Part shown: positions 52,843 to 62,433 of the stretch, piece by piece | Layout of the letters: each line of letters starts with the position of its first letter | How positions within the stretch are numbered: position 1 is the first letter of the stretch | Assembly (NCBI GenBank): GCA_963732905.1 | Contig: CAVTBM010000009.1 | Coordinates: 1 to 64,000, forward strand | Reading direction: 5' to 3' | DNA from: DASQZK01 sp963732905 | GTDB taxonomy: Bacteria > Bacteroidota > Bacteroidia > Bacteroidales > GCA-2748055 | DNA length: 64,000 nucleotides | Notes under the pieces: model-generated | The model's input: only the letters and a program-made list of their open reading frames with translations | What the model was told of the DNA's origin: nothing | Database searches by the model: none | Position numbers and translations under genes: made by a program

Positions 52843-53477
52843 TTTTGTGTTGATTGAGTCGTAATGGTTACTTAATTAATTGATTATTTTGTGCCTCTGA
52901 TAATCACTTTGTGTATGACAGAGAGTATCGGGCATAAATTGCTTGTTACAGACTTCACTCAAAAGTTTGGTAATTATACCCATAATTTTTCGCTTTGTTG
53001 CATCACCCCGGATAAAAAAATCTCCCGTGAATTGATGCATTCTCTTTCCCTGCGCCACATATATCTTCCGGGTTGCCGTCATTGGGGGAACCATACAGCC
53101 GGTTTCTCACCGGGTGTAAAGCAGCAGCCATAGTTTTTGTAACGAAATTTAACGTCGAATTCTATCCTTCCCGGAAACCAAAAAGCAAAACAGGTTCAGA
53201 GGAAAGAAAGAAAATGGGGATGTGTTTCAATTTTTCCATCCGGCTAACCGGTTTCTGCCTGCCGGCCTGATGTATTTTGCTATTCAGGTTAACTGATGAG
53301 TATTATGGGAAAATTATCGATTTCCGGTTTTACCCGGCATCCTTGATTCCTGCCATCATCGGTTGAGTTCTGTTCGGAGGAAAGGTCTTAGATTTTTTTA
53401 TTTATTATTCATCACCGGTTGCCGTTAGCGATTAAAATCCTAATTTTATTTAAAATTCACCTAAGTAAAGCCCCCGT
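52843..53477. other. Intergenic region between divergent DUF362 and nucleotidase genes
   Basis: About 635 bases with no supportable gene. It holds the promoters of both divergent genes. I find no exact TTTG/TAnnTTTG pair, no recognised RNA and no repeat from elsewhere in the window. Confidence 0.4.
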
Positions 53478-55304
53478 ATGAATAAGATACTCCTCCTTTT
53501 GACAGTACCACTCCTTTTCTGGTCCAGCGAGGTAATGGCCCAGCCAGAGTCTGTCAGGCTTGTGATCCTTCATACCAATGATCTACACAGTCACCTGGAC
53601 GGTTTTTCACCCGAGTCGGAATACACCCCCCTGACTGTGAATGATGATCATACTGTCGGGGGTTTTGCAAGGATCGCGGCGCTGATCGGGGAGGAGAGGG
53701 AAAAAGAAGGGAACAAACTGCTGGTGCTGGATGCGGGTGATTTCCTGATGGGGACTTTCTTTGGACCCCTCGAACCATCCACCGGTTTCCAGCTGAAGCT
53801 GATGAAAGAGATGGGATTCGACATGGTGACCCTGGGCAATCATGAGTTCGACTTTGGTCCGGAAGTTCTGGCAAAGATCCTGGTAAGTTCCTGCGAGGGG
53901 AACTCTGCTCCGTTGCTCGTGGCTTCCAACCTGGCCTTTTCAAAAAAGGACCACGGAGATGATGATCTTGAAGCGCTGTTTGAGAACGGTACTCTTAAAC
54001 CTTACCGTATTATTGAACGCGACGGGCTCAGGATCGGGATCTTTGGCATTCTCGGCTACAGCGCCATCCATGATGCTCCCCTTGTGCGGCCGGCATGGTT
54101 TAAAGATCCGGTGAAGACAGCCAAAAAATATGCCAGGTTACTCAAAAACAAGGAAAAGGCTGACCTGGTGATTTGCCTGTCCCACAGTGGCGTTGCCAGG
54201 GACAAGGCTGGTCAGTGGGCCGGTGAGGATGTGGAACTGGCGAAAAAGGTTCCCGGGATTGATGTGATCATCAGTGGTCATACACATACCCTCATTGATG
54301 ATAACCTGGTGGTAAACGGTACGCCTATTGTCCAGACCGGCGCTTACGGTACCGGACTCGGGCGCCTGGAGCTGGAGTTAAAGGATGGGAAAGTTGTGCA
54401 CTCCGATTCCCGTGTAATACCGATAAACGATGCAATTCCCGGTGATCCGCAGATACAGGAAAAAATTGATGAACAGGAAAAGCTGATATCAAAAGAGTTC
54501 CTGAAATCCCTGAACCTGGAATACAATTCGATCATTACAGAAACCGCTTTTCCCGTATTATGTGACGAAGATACCCTTCTTGAACAAAGCAATCTCGGTC
54601 CCCTAATCTCTGACGCCATATATTCTTACCTGAACAGGAATATACCCGGAGGCGTCGATGTGTCGCTATTTGCTGCAGGAATGGTCAGGGATAATATCCT
54701 CCCGGGAATGACCGGCAAACAAAGTGTTGCTGACCTATTCAGGGTAGCACCTCTGGGAAGCGGTAAAGATAGTATCCCCGGGTACCCGCTGGCCCGGGTA
54801 TATGTTACGGGAAAAGAGCTGAAGGGAATCCTGGAGATCCTGTATATCGCACCGGCAGGTAATAAGGATAATTATATTTATTTCGGAGGATTAAGAGCCA
54901 CCTACGATCCTCATAAGGGGATGCTTCATAAGATTACCTCCATTGAGACCGGGGATCCCGTGAAGGGCTTTACGCCGGTTGACTGGTCGAAACACAACAC
55001 AAAACTTTACAGCCTGAGTGCCTCAATTTACCTCCTTCAGTTTGTCGGGATCATTAAAAAGCTCAGTCACGGACTTGTAAGGGTGACGCTGAAGAACGAG
55101 GACGGCCAACCGCTGAAATCCATCGATGATGGGATAATCGACGGAAATGCCAGTGCTCCCGGAATACAAGAGGTAAAAGAATGGATTGCCCTTATCTGGT
55201 TCCTGCAAAAGCAGCCTGATGTCAATGGTGACGGGATCCCTGATATCCCTGAGTATTACCGTACCGGCAGCCCGAGACTTTATGAGAAACCGGCGCAATT
55301 TTAG
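53478..55304 (+). CDS. UshA-type periplasmic 5'-nucleotidase / metallophosphatase
   Basis: A 608-residue protein with signal peptide (LLLLTVPLLFWSSEVMAQ, cleavage near 22). The calcineurin-like metallophosphatase domain (about 26-300) has all metal motifs: HTNDLHSHL at 32-40, LDAGDFLMG at 84-92, LGNHEFDFG at 119-127 and ISGHTHT near 263-269. The 5'-nucleotidase C-terminal domain (about 335-515) binds substrate and includes NLGPLISDAIYSYL. The tail holds a DVNGDGIPD calcium-type loop (about 582-590). It probably releases phosphate or nucleosides from nucleotides or related esters in the periplasm. A monocistronic gene. Confidence 0.9.
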   Translation: MNKILLLLTVPLLFWSSEVMAQPESVRLVILHTNDLHSHLDGFSPESEYTPLTVNDDHTVGGFARIAALIGEEREKEGNKLLVLDAGDFLMGTFFGPLEPSTGFQLKLMKEMGFDMVTLGNHEFDFGPEVLAKILVSSCEGNSAPLLVASNLAFSKKDHGDDDLEALFENGTLKPYRIIERDGLRIGIFGILGYSAIHDAPLVRPAWFKDPVKTAKKYARLLKNKEKADLVICLSHSGVARDKAGQWAGEDVELAKKVPGIDVIISGHTHTLIDDNLVVNGTPIVQTGAYGTGLGRLELELKDGKVVHSDSRVIPINDAIPGDPQIQEKIDEQEKLISKEFLKSLNLEYNSIITETAFPVLCDEDTLLEQSNLGPLISDAIYSYLNRNIPGGVDVSLFAAGMVRDNILPGMTGKQSVADLFRVAPLGSGKDSIPGYPLARVYVTGKELKGILEILYIAPAGNKDNYIYFGGLRATYDPHKGMLHKITSIETGDPVKGFTPVDWSKHNTKLYSLSASIYLLQFVGIIKKLSHGLVRVTLKNEDGQPLKSIDDGIIDGNASAPGIQEVKEWIALIWFLQKQPDVNGDGIPDIPEYYRTGSPRLYEKPAQF

Positions 55305-55444
55305 CCTTTCTCTTTGCTGGACAGGGTGATTGTAATAATTCTCTTCAGACTGAGACTGCAGACTCTGCACAAAGATCCATGGCTGATTCTTTGAGAAAAT
55401 ATTCTAAATGCCCATTATTCATTCACACTCTCACACCTCACACT

Positions 55445-56557
55445 TCACTTTTTCACCAGTTCCTGTGCCATCGGTACCCCGGGTTCTCCTCCACCACCTA
55501 CAGCATCAGCCGTGTTGTTAATGACTACATACAGGTTCAGGAAAATCCGGTCCATATCCCTGCTCCAGGGTGTATCCTTGCTGTCAGGATCCATTTTAAA
55601 ACCCCAGGCTTTTTCAAATTCATCTTTTACACGTCCGTCCGGACCCCATTCGGTTCCAATGGAATAGACATCCCAATAGGTATCATCCACTACATATGCT
55701 CCGTAATCGCGAAAAGCCTCAGCCAGACGACGTCCCGGAACGGTTTCAAATCTCAGTGAGTCCATGGAAATGAAAGGGGGTATGGCAAGCAGAGCTCCCA
55801 TGCGACATTCTTTTACGAAGGGTGTTGTCCTTTTCTTCCCGTATTCTGCGGCGGCATAGCCGTCAGATCGCACGGCCGGCCATCGGAAGCCTCTGGTGAT
55901 CGTATCGTAATAAAAATTTTTAGCCCCGTATAGATTCACCTTTAAGACATGTTTTAGCGCACCCGATCCCGGCATTAATTCACCAACCCGCAAACAGCCG
56001 CCGATCACGGATAAACCCGATCCGCCATGTGAACCATAATAACCATCTCCGTAGATGTCTTCATCGGCGGCCATATAATGAGAAGTCCCTGGTTCGTTTG
56101 CTTCGCAGCGTGCAAAAGGCTGGGTCTGCTTTATCGTCCTGCCATCAGGCAGCAGAACCGCTAGTCCCGAGTTTGGTGTCAGACCGTCCCAGGTATCCCT
56201 GCTAACGATAAAACCTGAAGGGATGGGCGCTGAAAAGAGTAAATTACCTTCTGTTTTGCACCGGTCTTTTGCCGGGTCCCAATCTGCATAATTGGCGTAA
56301 ATACCGGTCATGGGTGCACCGGGTGTTAACACGATAATATCTTCATCCACGGTCATTCCTTTCGCCATGGCCTTTTCAATTCCGGCATGAACATACACGG
56401 CACCGGTACCAACAGGCATATTCCAGATGGATCCGGAACTGAACGGCTGTTTATATGGATCCCGTGGGTTTTGTCTTCCCGGGATTTCACCCCGGATGAA
56501 AACGCAGGAAACCGCAACACCGGTGACGAAGACTAAAAGCAGGATGTATTTGGTCAT
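55445..56557 (-). CDS. Secreted protein of unknown function
   Basis: A 370-residue protein with a signal-like N-terminus (LLLVFVTGVAVSCVF), possibly a lipoprotein with cysteine 18. The mature part opens with PFSSGSIWNMPVGTGAVYVH (about 40-59), a block I associate with secreted bacterial proteins without known function, and contains YYGSHGGSGLSVIGGCLRVG and AYVVDDTYWDVYSIG. Histidine, aspartate and tryptophan residues cluster as in a carbohydrate-active or transglutaminase-like fold, but I cannot name it. It shares its strand with the patatin-like gene, 43 bases apart. Confidence 0.55.
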   Translation of the reverse strand: MTKYILLLVFVTGVAVSCVFIRGEIPGRQNPRDPYKQPFSSGSIWNMPVGTGAVYVHAGIEKAMAKGMTVDEDIIVLTPGAPMTGIYANYADWDPAKDRCKTEGNLLFSAPIPSGFIVSRDTWDGLTPNSGLAVLLPDGRTIKQTQPFARCEANEPGTSHYMAADEDIYGDGYYGSHGGSGLSVIGGCLRVGELMPGSGALKHVLKVNLYGAKNFYYDTITRGFRWPAVRSDGYAAAEYGKKRTTPFVKECRMGALLAIPPFISMDSLRFETVPGRRLAEAFRDYGAYVVDDTYWDVYSIGTEWGPDGRVKDEFEKAWGFKMDPDSKDTPWSRDMDRIFLNLYVVINNTADAVGGGGEPGVPMAQELVKK

Positions 56558-56600
56558 GGGTATAGCGATGAAGAAAGATTTTATTTATTAAGCCGGGCCA

Positions 56601-58880
56601 TTATTCCAACAGATTTATTAAACGGTTAATCTCCATCTTATTTTCGTCCGAATATATAGATCTTAAAATGATTTGATTTTCATGTTTTGTCAAATGCCAG
56701 CTTAGTGAAATTTTTTTATCCGGAGAGCCTAAATTCAGTTTTATAAAGTAAAATTTACCTGGAACAGCCCTGTTTAGAGAGTATAATAGCTGAAGATAAT
56801 TAGATTTTTGAATGTTTGACAGATTAGATACCAGGGAACTGGCAGGTTTAAGGACATCAGAAACAATGGATGGCTTATTATAGTAATATTCTTTATAATC
56901 ATTATTCTCATCCAGACTAATAATGATAACTCCATCCGTATTTTTCCTTATCCATTCCTGAAAATAAACCACGAAGCTATAAACCGTCAGGTAACCGAAA
57001 TCGTCATTGATCCCGGCGTCGAAAACTGTCAGGGTCGGATTTCCAGGTAACGCAACCCGTGGACTGACATAAGGAAAGCTTGCAGACATTCGAATCGCTG
57101 AAAGAAATCTAAGGCTATCTGCTCCAAAGGGTCTGTAATGATACCGAAACTCTAAATTTCGCAAACTGTCTGAATAACCTGATTTAACGAGGTATGAAAC
57201 ATTCAAAGGCGAAATAATAAGCCTTGAACCGGTATTCATTATCGTGGGATTAAAAATCATCATGGGTACCAATCCCCTTTTTTCGGGCTCATAATACGCA
57301 GATAAAGGTTTATCAAGGGCCGAAGCTAAGTTTATATTCACATACTTTTCAAACATGAATGCCCGGTCCTTGTAATAGCTGTATCCATGATAAGAAAATC
57401 TTTGCAGTCTGAAAAACCAGTCACTCATTGAAAAACTATATAGAATCGGGTTTAAAAGATCTTTTGATAACCTGTCAATATGGGCATTTGAATAATAGCT
57501 GTTAATTTTGCCGTTCAAATGTTCGAGATAAAGCTCCCGCAGGTAAGCAGCTCCCAACATTCCCCCTGAGGCTCCGGTTATTAACTGGGTGTGTTTTAAA
57601 AGAGACCCATGGGTCAGACTGTCTATATAACCTAAGGAGAAATAGGTCCACACGGCCATTTTAAGTCCGCCACCACTGGTACATATCAACACCATTTTAG
57701 GTTTACTGTGATTATCGGTTATAATTGAATTTTTTTCTTTCCATTTTTCGAGAACATGAATGGTCTCAAGAGAATCTTTCGCATAATCCCCGTGTTGTAA
57801 TATGTTTATATTCTCATTTTCTGATTTATATTCAAGCCCGTAAGCACTATCATTCCAGCTGTTTTTGGAAGAATAGAAATAATTGAGACCAAAAATGAAT
57901 ATAATAAGAAAGGATAAGGTCCATTTCTTAAAAAAGATGTAGACCAGGGTGAACAAAAGCATTATTACTGTAAATATCAGCAATAAACTTGCACCTGCAG
58001 GCAAAATAAGGAATGCATCATCTTTCATTTGCCCCCGGACAATGATAAACATCAATATAGCTATGACATAGTAGAGCACATTAAAATGCTGATGGTAAAG
58101 GATATTTGTCAGGATCGTTTCATTATAATGCCTGTATTCGCGGGCTTTTCCTATTTTCATGAAGCCCCTGAGGTAAAACTGAACATTGACAAGACCATGG
58201 GCCCCTGAATATATATTCTGAAGTTTAGTGTCCCGATCCTTTTTGTACTTTTTATAAGCTCCTTTGAACCATCTTTTCTCCAACTGCTTTGCGCTGAAAG
58301 TGTAAATGGATGGAAGTCCTATTACGAAAAGATAGAAAATTCCGAAGGACAGATATACAAAAATGAATACACCTGAAAGAAAAGACAGGCAGTTTAAGAG
58401 TATATGACCCAATGGGATCAACTCCTGTGTACTCTGGTTTTTAATGCTTTGAAAAAGATATACGGCTATATAAATAACAGGAATCACAGAATTATTTAAT
58501 GCAAAAACATAAAATGGTCTGGAGACGGCAGCTATAAAAGGATACCGGTGAATCATTGCTACATAAGAAGAAACATGAAAAGCCATGATAAACCCACCGG
58601 TTGCCAAACCCATAAAAAGGAAGGAGATTATTCCTGAATGACCCTCTTGTTCAGGATATAAAAAAAGTGATGGTATTCCAAAATTAAGCCCGAGACTGTT
58701 TAAAGTGATTAAAAATGGTAAAAGCCAGATTAGCAAATAAAGTTGATAATCTCTTGCGTATGAAACTAAAATCTGAATCGGATAAAAATTGATTAGCGAT
58801 CGTAAAAAAGAGAATGATTTTTTAACGGTCCCTCTTAAAATCATGATTTTATTACAAATATAAATAAATTCATCAGTCAA
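56601..58880 (-). CDS. Multi-pass membrane protein with patatin-like phospholipase domain
   Basis: A 759-residue protein. The N-terminal half carries about eight hydrophobic helices (roughly 46-66, 82-105, 115-142, 155-172, 174-196, 267-283, 292-315, 318-336). From about 395 a patatin fold follows: oxyanion loop GGGLK at 403-407, nucleophile serine 438 in GASGG, and dyad aspartate 621 in FDAGINDDFG. Patatins are acyl hydrolases of phospholipids. The large membrane half in front is not typical. The start is uncertain; an ATG 12 codons in (MILRGTVKK) is as likely. It precedes the unknown secreted gene on the same strand. Confidence 0.75.
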   Translation of the reverse strand: MTDEFIYICNKIMILRGTVKKSFSFLRSLINFYPIQILVSYARDYQLYLLIWLLPFLITLNSLGLNFGIPSLFLYPEQEGHSGIISFLFMGLATGGFIMAFHVSSYVAMIHRYPFIAAVSRPFYVFALNNSVIPVIYIAVYLFQSIKNQSTQELIPLGHILLNCLSFLSGVFIFVYLSFGIFYLFVIGLPSIYTFSAKQLEKRWFKGAYKKYKKDRDTKLQNIYSGAHGLVNVQFYLRGFMKIGKAREYRHYNETILTNILYHQHFNVLYYVIAILMFIIVRGQMKDDAFLILPAGASLLLIFTVIMLLFTLVYIFFKKWTLSFLIIFIFGLNYFYSSKNSWNDSAYGLEYKSENENINILQHGDYAKDSLETIHVLEKWKEKNSIITDNHSKPKMVLICTSGGGLKMAVWTYFSLGYIDSLTHGSLLKHTQLITGASGGMLGAAYLRELYLEHLNGKINSYYSNAHIDRLSKDLLNPILYSFSMSDWFFRLQRFSYHGYSYYKDRAFMFEKYVNINLASALDKPLSAYYEPEKRGLVPMMIFNPTIMNTGSRLIISPLNVSYLVKSGYSDSLRNLEFRYHYRPFGADSLRFLSAIRMSASFPYVSPRVALPGNPTLTVFDAGINDDFGYLTVYSFVVYFQEWIRKNTDGVIIISLDENNDYKEYYYNKPSIVSDVLKPASSLVSNLSNIQKSNYLQLLYSLNRAVPGKFYFIKLNLGSPDKKISLSWHLTKHENQIILRSIYSDENKMEINRLINLLE

Positions 58881-58932
58881 ACTGTGAGAATGTTTTTATT
58901 AAAATTCACTGTTGTTCGGTAAAATGAAAATT

Positions 58933-59010
58933 CGTTGCGCACTTTACGGGGTGCCTTGTTTAATGTTGACCATCGTTCTATCGCTGTCTTCCTCTCAGCG
59001 GAGGCTTTCT
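58933..59010 (+). repeat. Diverged copy of the 156-base-array hairpin element
   Basis: It aligns with the first half of the array unit: GTTGCGCACTTTACGGGGTG for GTTGCACACCCTACGGGG, TTCTATCGCTGTCT for TTCTATCGCTCTCT, and a CCTC/GAGG stem for the GGCCCC/GGGGCC stem. Preceded by AAAATTC, as is the inverted partner copy about 80 bases away. Confidence 0.75.
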
Positions 59011-59092
59011 TAATCGTGTTTACGATTTTTTGATCTAATGATGAACAGGGAAGCGAAATGGCTTTAAACAATTCATAGGATTGGTCCAATAG

Positions 59093-59172
59093 ACCCCAGA
59101 GGGGTCAGATAGTGATAGAATATTTAACAGGGAGTGTTCCCTGGCACCCCGTAGGGTGTGCAACGAATTTTT
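59093..59172 (-). repeat. Diverged, inverted copy of the 156-base-array hairpin element
   Basis: The complementary strand reads GTTGCACACCCTACGGGGTG, later AAATATTCTATCACTATCTG, then GACCCCTCTGGGGTC. The second stem is GACCCC/GGGGTC where the array has GGCCCC/GGGGCC, so both partners changed together. With the plus-strand copy it forms an inverted pair around about 80 bases. Confidence 0.8.
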
Positions 59173-59703
59173 AAAGTAGGATGAAGAGATATTTGTATAA
59201 AATTACCTGTTCTTCGAAAACGGGGGGGCTTATCTAAACGACATTGATTTGGGTATTGGCATTCAGATTATCAATCGATTAGCCTGGACAAATTGATATT
59301 TTTTGATTTTATTGGACACCAGTGACATAGAATATATTCTTCTTCTTATATTTAATGAATTAGACATCTTATAAAAATTTGTTGTGAAAAGATCAGGAAT
59401 TAAAATGTTAACGAGATAGTATTACGATAAAAGCAGTCAGAAATAGGCTCCTCACTCAGATGCAACCGGTCTGTTTTCCTCAGCCCATTTATCATAAATT
59501 CCGGGGGGAGAAAGGGTAAGGAATTGTATTTGGAGGTGAGGTTAGCCGTGTTCATGATGATTACTTTGAAAATCAATTTATGAAAATGAAGGCTGCTTTG
59601 ACAGGATTGAGGAGGTTGAAGAAACATTCTACCTTTTTATAGTGATTATTTGGGATAGTATAAGGCGACAATTCAATGATGAAATTTCAATATCTTTACA
59701 ACT
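59173..59703. other. Intergenic region upstream of the aldolase gene
   Basis: About 530 AT-rich bases after the repeat pair. It should carry the promoter of the aldolase/kinase operon; TATCTTTA at about 59690 is a near match to the -7 element but lacks a good partner. No RNA or gene is recognised. Confidence 0.4.
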
Positions 59704-60705
59704 ATGGCACTTATTGTTGATAAACAGGAGGTTCTTGACGTATACCAGGAGGCATCTGAACTCAAGTGGGTTATACCATGTTTCTGCACCGAAAATCTTA
59801 CAACGACAGAAGCAGTTCTTGATGCCGTGAAATCATATGGAGAGCAAATAGGGAATAATCACCTGCCTGTCACCATCGCGATTACGAATTGCTATTCACA
59901 TCGCAGCCAGAGCGTGAATTACTCGCATACGGGAAACTGGGAAGTTGGTCTTCGACTGTTTCTCGAGGATTTAAGGATATTAACCTCAGAGATAAGCCCC
60001 TATAAAGATTTAAGAGTCCTGGTTCATCTTGATCACATACAGCATGATATTGATAAAGAACTGCTATCGTGGGACATGAAAATGTTTTCCTCGATCATGT
60101 ATGATGCCTCAGGCTTAAGTCTTTCTGAAAATATTTTGGCTACAAACAGGTTTGTTGATCAGAATTCCGGGAAAATTCTTATCGAAGGTGCCTGCGATGA
60201 AATCGTGGATGCGGGTACAGGTGGAAATAATTTAACTACCCCTGAAAATGCTGAGATCTTTTTGCGGCAAACGGGATGTGACCTTATTGTCGCCAACCTG
60301 GGTACCGAACATAGGGCGAACACTGCTGAATTAAGGTATCATGGGGAACTTGCGAAAGAAATCAAGCGCAAAATCGGGACAAAAATTGTACTGCATGGAG
60401 CGTCTTCAGTTGGAAATGATCAAATTCATAACCTGTTTGATGATGGTATCTGCAAGGTAAATATCTGGACTATTCTGGAAAGAGATACCTCCCCGGTTCT
60501 ATTAACCCGGATGCTTGAAAATGCTTCTAAAATCACGGGGAAAAAACTGGCAGCAGAGCTAAGGAATAATGGTCTTATTGGTAAAAATGTTGAAGTTGAC
60601 CATGATAAATCTATTCAATATTTTACTACAAAATATCGTCAGGATATTATTTTCAGGGAAATGAAAAGAATTATTAAAGACTATTTATCCATCTGGTATG
60701 TATAG
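59704..60705 (+). CDS. Class II (zinc) ketose-bisphosphate aldolase-family protein
   Basis: A 333-residue TIM-barrel protein of the fructose-/tagatose-bisphosphate aldolase family. The opening KWVIPCFCTENLTTTEAVLD (about 20-39) corresponds to the AFN strand. Zinc ligands appear in RVLVHLDHIQHD (about 104-115) and NLGTEHRAN (about 199-207, for the usual GTxHG), and in the third block LHGASSVGNDQIHNLFDDGI followed by KVNIWT. The variant glutamate in GTEHR suggests an unusual substrate. A kinase of the FGGY family follows after 39 bases, which fits a phosphorylate-then-cleave pathway for a ketose. Confidence 0.75.
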   Translation: MALIVDKQEVLDVYQEASELKWVIPCFCTENLTTTEAVLDAVKSYGEQIGNNHLPVTIAITNCYSHRSQSVNYSHTGNWEVGLRLFLEDLRILTSEISPYKDLRVLVHLDHIQHDIDKELLSWDMKMFSSIMYDASGLSLSENILATNRFVDQNSGKILIEGACDEIVDAGTGGNNLTTPENAEIFLRQTGCDLIVANLGTEHRANTAELRYHGELAKEIKRKIGTKIVLHGASSVGNDQIHNLFDDGICKVNIWTILERDTSPVLLTRMLENASKITGKKLAAELRNNGLIGKNVEVDHDKSIQYFTTKYRQDIIFREMKRIIKDYLSIWYV

Positions 60706-60744
60706 GGGACCACAAAATAGCGGCATATATTTAATTTAAGACAT

Positions 60745-62253
60745 ATGAGTTATTTAGGCCTTGATATCGGCACAAGCTCCTGCAAGGGGGTAGCTTTTGA
60801 TGAAAGGGGAAAAGTTGTTGCCTCAGCACACCGGGAATACAATTTAATTTTTCCCGCTGAAGGCCAGGCAGAACTGGATTCTTCCGGGGTTTGCCTCAAG
60901 TGCTTTGAGGTAATTAAGGAGATTGCCCGTCTTACCCAACACAATCGTGTGAGGGCAATCGCAGTATCCTCACAAGGAGAGGCGTTTACCCCGGTCTCCG
61001 AAGATGGCGGAATTCTTCGGAATGCCATGGTATCGTCAGATTCCAGGGCTGTAAATTTTGTTGAGCAGTTCTGCTCTGAATTCGGAGCTGAAAAACTCTA
61101 TTCTATTACCGGACATACCGCATACCCGATGTTTACGCTTTTTAAGCTCCTCTGGTATAAACATAATCAGCCTGATCTTTGGGCCCGTACTGCGAAATTC
61201 CTGTGTTTCGAAGACCTGATTCATCTCAAACTGGGTCTTGAACCTGCCATCGGATATTCCCTGGCAGGACGTACAATGTTATTTAATGTTCTTCTGCATA
61301 AATGGGATGATGAGATACTTAAGGCAATTGGCCTCCAACCCTCCAAATTAGCGAAGCCGCTGCCTTCCGGAACAATCATAGGGACCATTCCGCCGGCTAT
61401 TGCTCTTGAACTTGGACTTACAGAAGAGGTCGCAGTAATTACCGGCGGTCACGATCAGACATGTGCTGCCCTCGGTGCCGGTATTGTGAAAGAAAATACG
61501 GCCATGTATGCCACCGGTACCGTCGAATGTATTACACCTGTTTTTGCCAAACCTGTTTTTAATCCGGAACTCTTTAAAAACAATTATTGCACCTACGACT
61601 ATACATTAGCCGGGATGTACTGTACAGTGGCTTTTAGTCTGTCGGGGGGGAATGTTTTGAAGTGGTTTGTTGATGAATTCGGGGAAAAGGAAAAGTCGAT
61701 GGCCAGGAAAACCGGAAAAAATATTTATGAAATTCTACTGGAATCACTACCGGACAAACCTTCAAAACTTCTTGTACTTCCATACTTTGCTCCAACAGGT
61801 ACCCCATATTTCGATAGCAATATTGCCGGAGCAATAATTGGGTTGCACTTTCACACTTCCAGACAAGAAATTATGAGGGCCTTATTGGAAGGTGTTGCAT
61901 TTGAAATGAGGTTGAATCTGGCAATTCTTGAGGAATCGGGTATTTTTATTGAAGAGTTAAGAGCTGTCGGCGGTGGGGCAAAGAGTAAAATATGGACTCA
62001 ACTGAAAGCAAATGTATTGAATAAACCAGTTACAAATTTAGAGATTGTAGAGGCCGGATGTCTTGGTGCTGCAATCCTTGCCAGGTCTGCAACTACCGGA
62101 GTGCCTGAAATTGAAATCATTGAGGAATGGATAAAAACTTCCGGCACAGTTTTCCCACAGGCAGAATATGTCCATCACTATGATGATCAATTTAAAGAAT
62201 ACCTGAAATTGTACCCGGCAATAAAATCCCTCCACTATCGCGAAAATGTTTAA
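60745..62253 (+). CDS. FGGY-family carbohydrate kinase (xylulokinase-like)
   Basis: A 502-residue sugar kinase. The N-terminal domain starts GLDIGTSSCKGVAFDERGKV (about 4-23), with phosphate-binding DIGTS. The family block AVITGGHDQTCAALGAG (about 229-245) carries the catalytic aspartate D236. The C-terminal block RAVGGGAKSKIWTQLKANVL (about 411-430) binds ATP. It should phosphorylate a ketose or polyol, most similar to xylulose or ribulose kinases by layout. The aldolase-like gene immediately upstream would then cleave the phosphorylated product. No transporter or regulator is attached, so the sugar is unknown. Confidence 0.85.
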   Translation: MSYLGLDIGTSSCKGVAFDERGKVVASAHREYNLIFPAEGQAELDSSGVCLKCFEVIKEIARLTQHNRVRAIAVSSQGEAFTPVSEDGGILRNAMVSSDSRAVNFVEQFCSEFGAEKLYSITGHTAYPMFTLFKLLWYKHNQPDLWARTAKFLCFEDLIHLKLGLEPAIGYSLAGRTMLFNVLLHKWDDEILKAIGLQPSKLAKPLPSGTIIGTIPPAIALELGLTEEVAVITGGHDQTCAALGAGIVKENTAMYATGTVECITPVFAKPVFNPELFKNNYCTYDYTLAGMYCTVAFSLSGGNVLKWFVDEFGEKEKSMARKTGKNIYEILLESLPDKPSKLLVLPYFAPTGTPYFDSNIAGAIIGLHFHTSRQEIMRALLEGVAFEMRLNLAILEESGIFIEELRAVGGGAKSKIWTQLKANVLNKPVTNLEIVEAGCLGAAILARSATTGVPEIEIIEEWIKTSGTVFPQAEYVHHYDDQFKEYLKLYPAIKSLHYRENV

Positions 62254-62433
62254 GTAGATTTTATTCCGGAGCAAGATATACGAACTTATTACTGTATAGA
62301 TACCCGGGGTCAGGCAGAAATAAAACAGACAAATCCTTCCAATCTTTTTTGATCCTTTAGCCTAAAGAAATGAAGCAATTTCTCGTAAATCTCCATTCAA
62401 TAAATTGACAAACTACCGGAAAAAGTTGGTCCC

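Noticed and set aside
52891..53133. An 80-codon plus-strand frame in the gap before the nucleotidase gene
   Set aside because: No signal, motif or spacing supports it, and the composition is that of non-coding DNA.
58877..59089. A 70-codon minus-strand frame before the patatin gene
   Set aside because: It lies over a copy of the dispersed hairpin element and is better explained by it.
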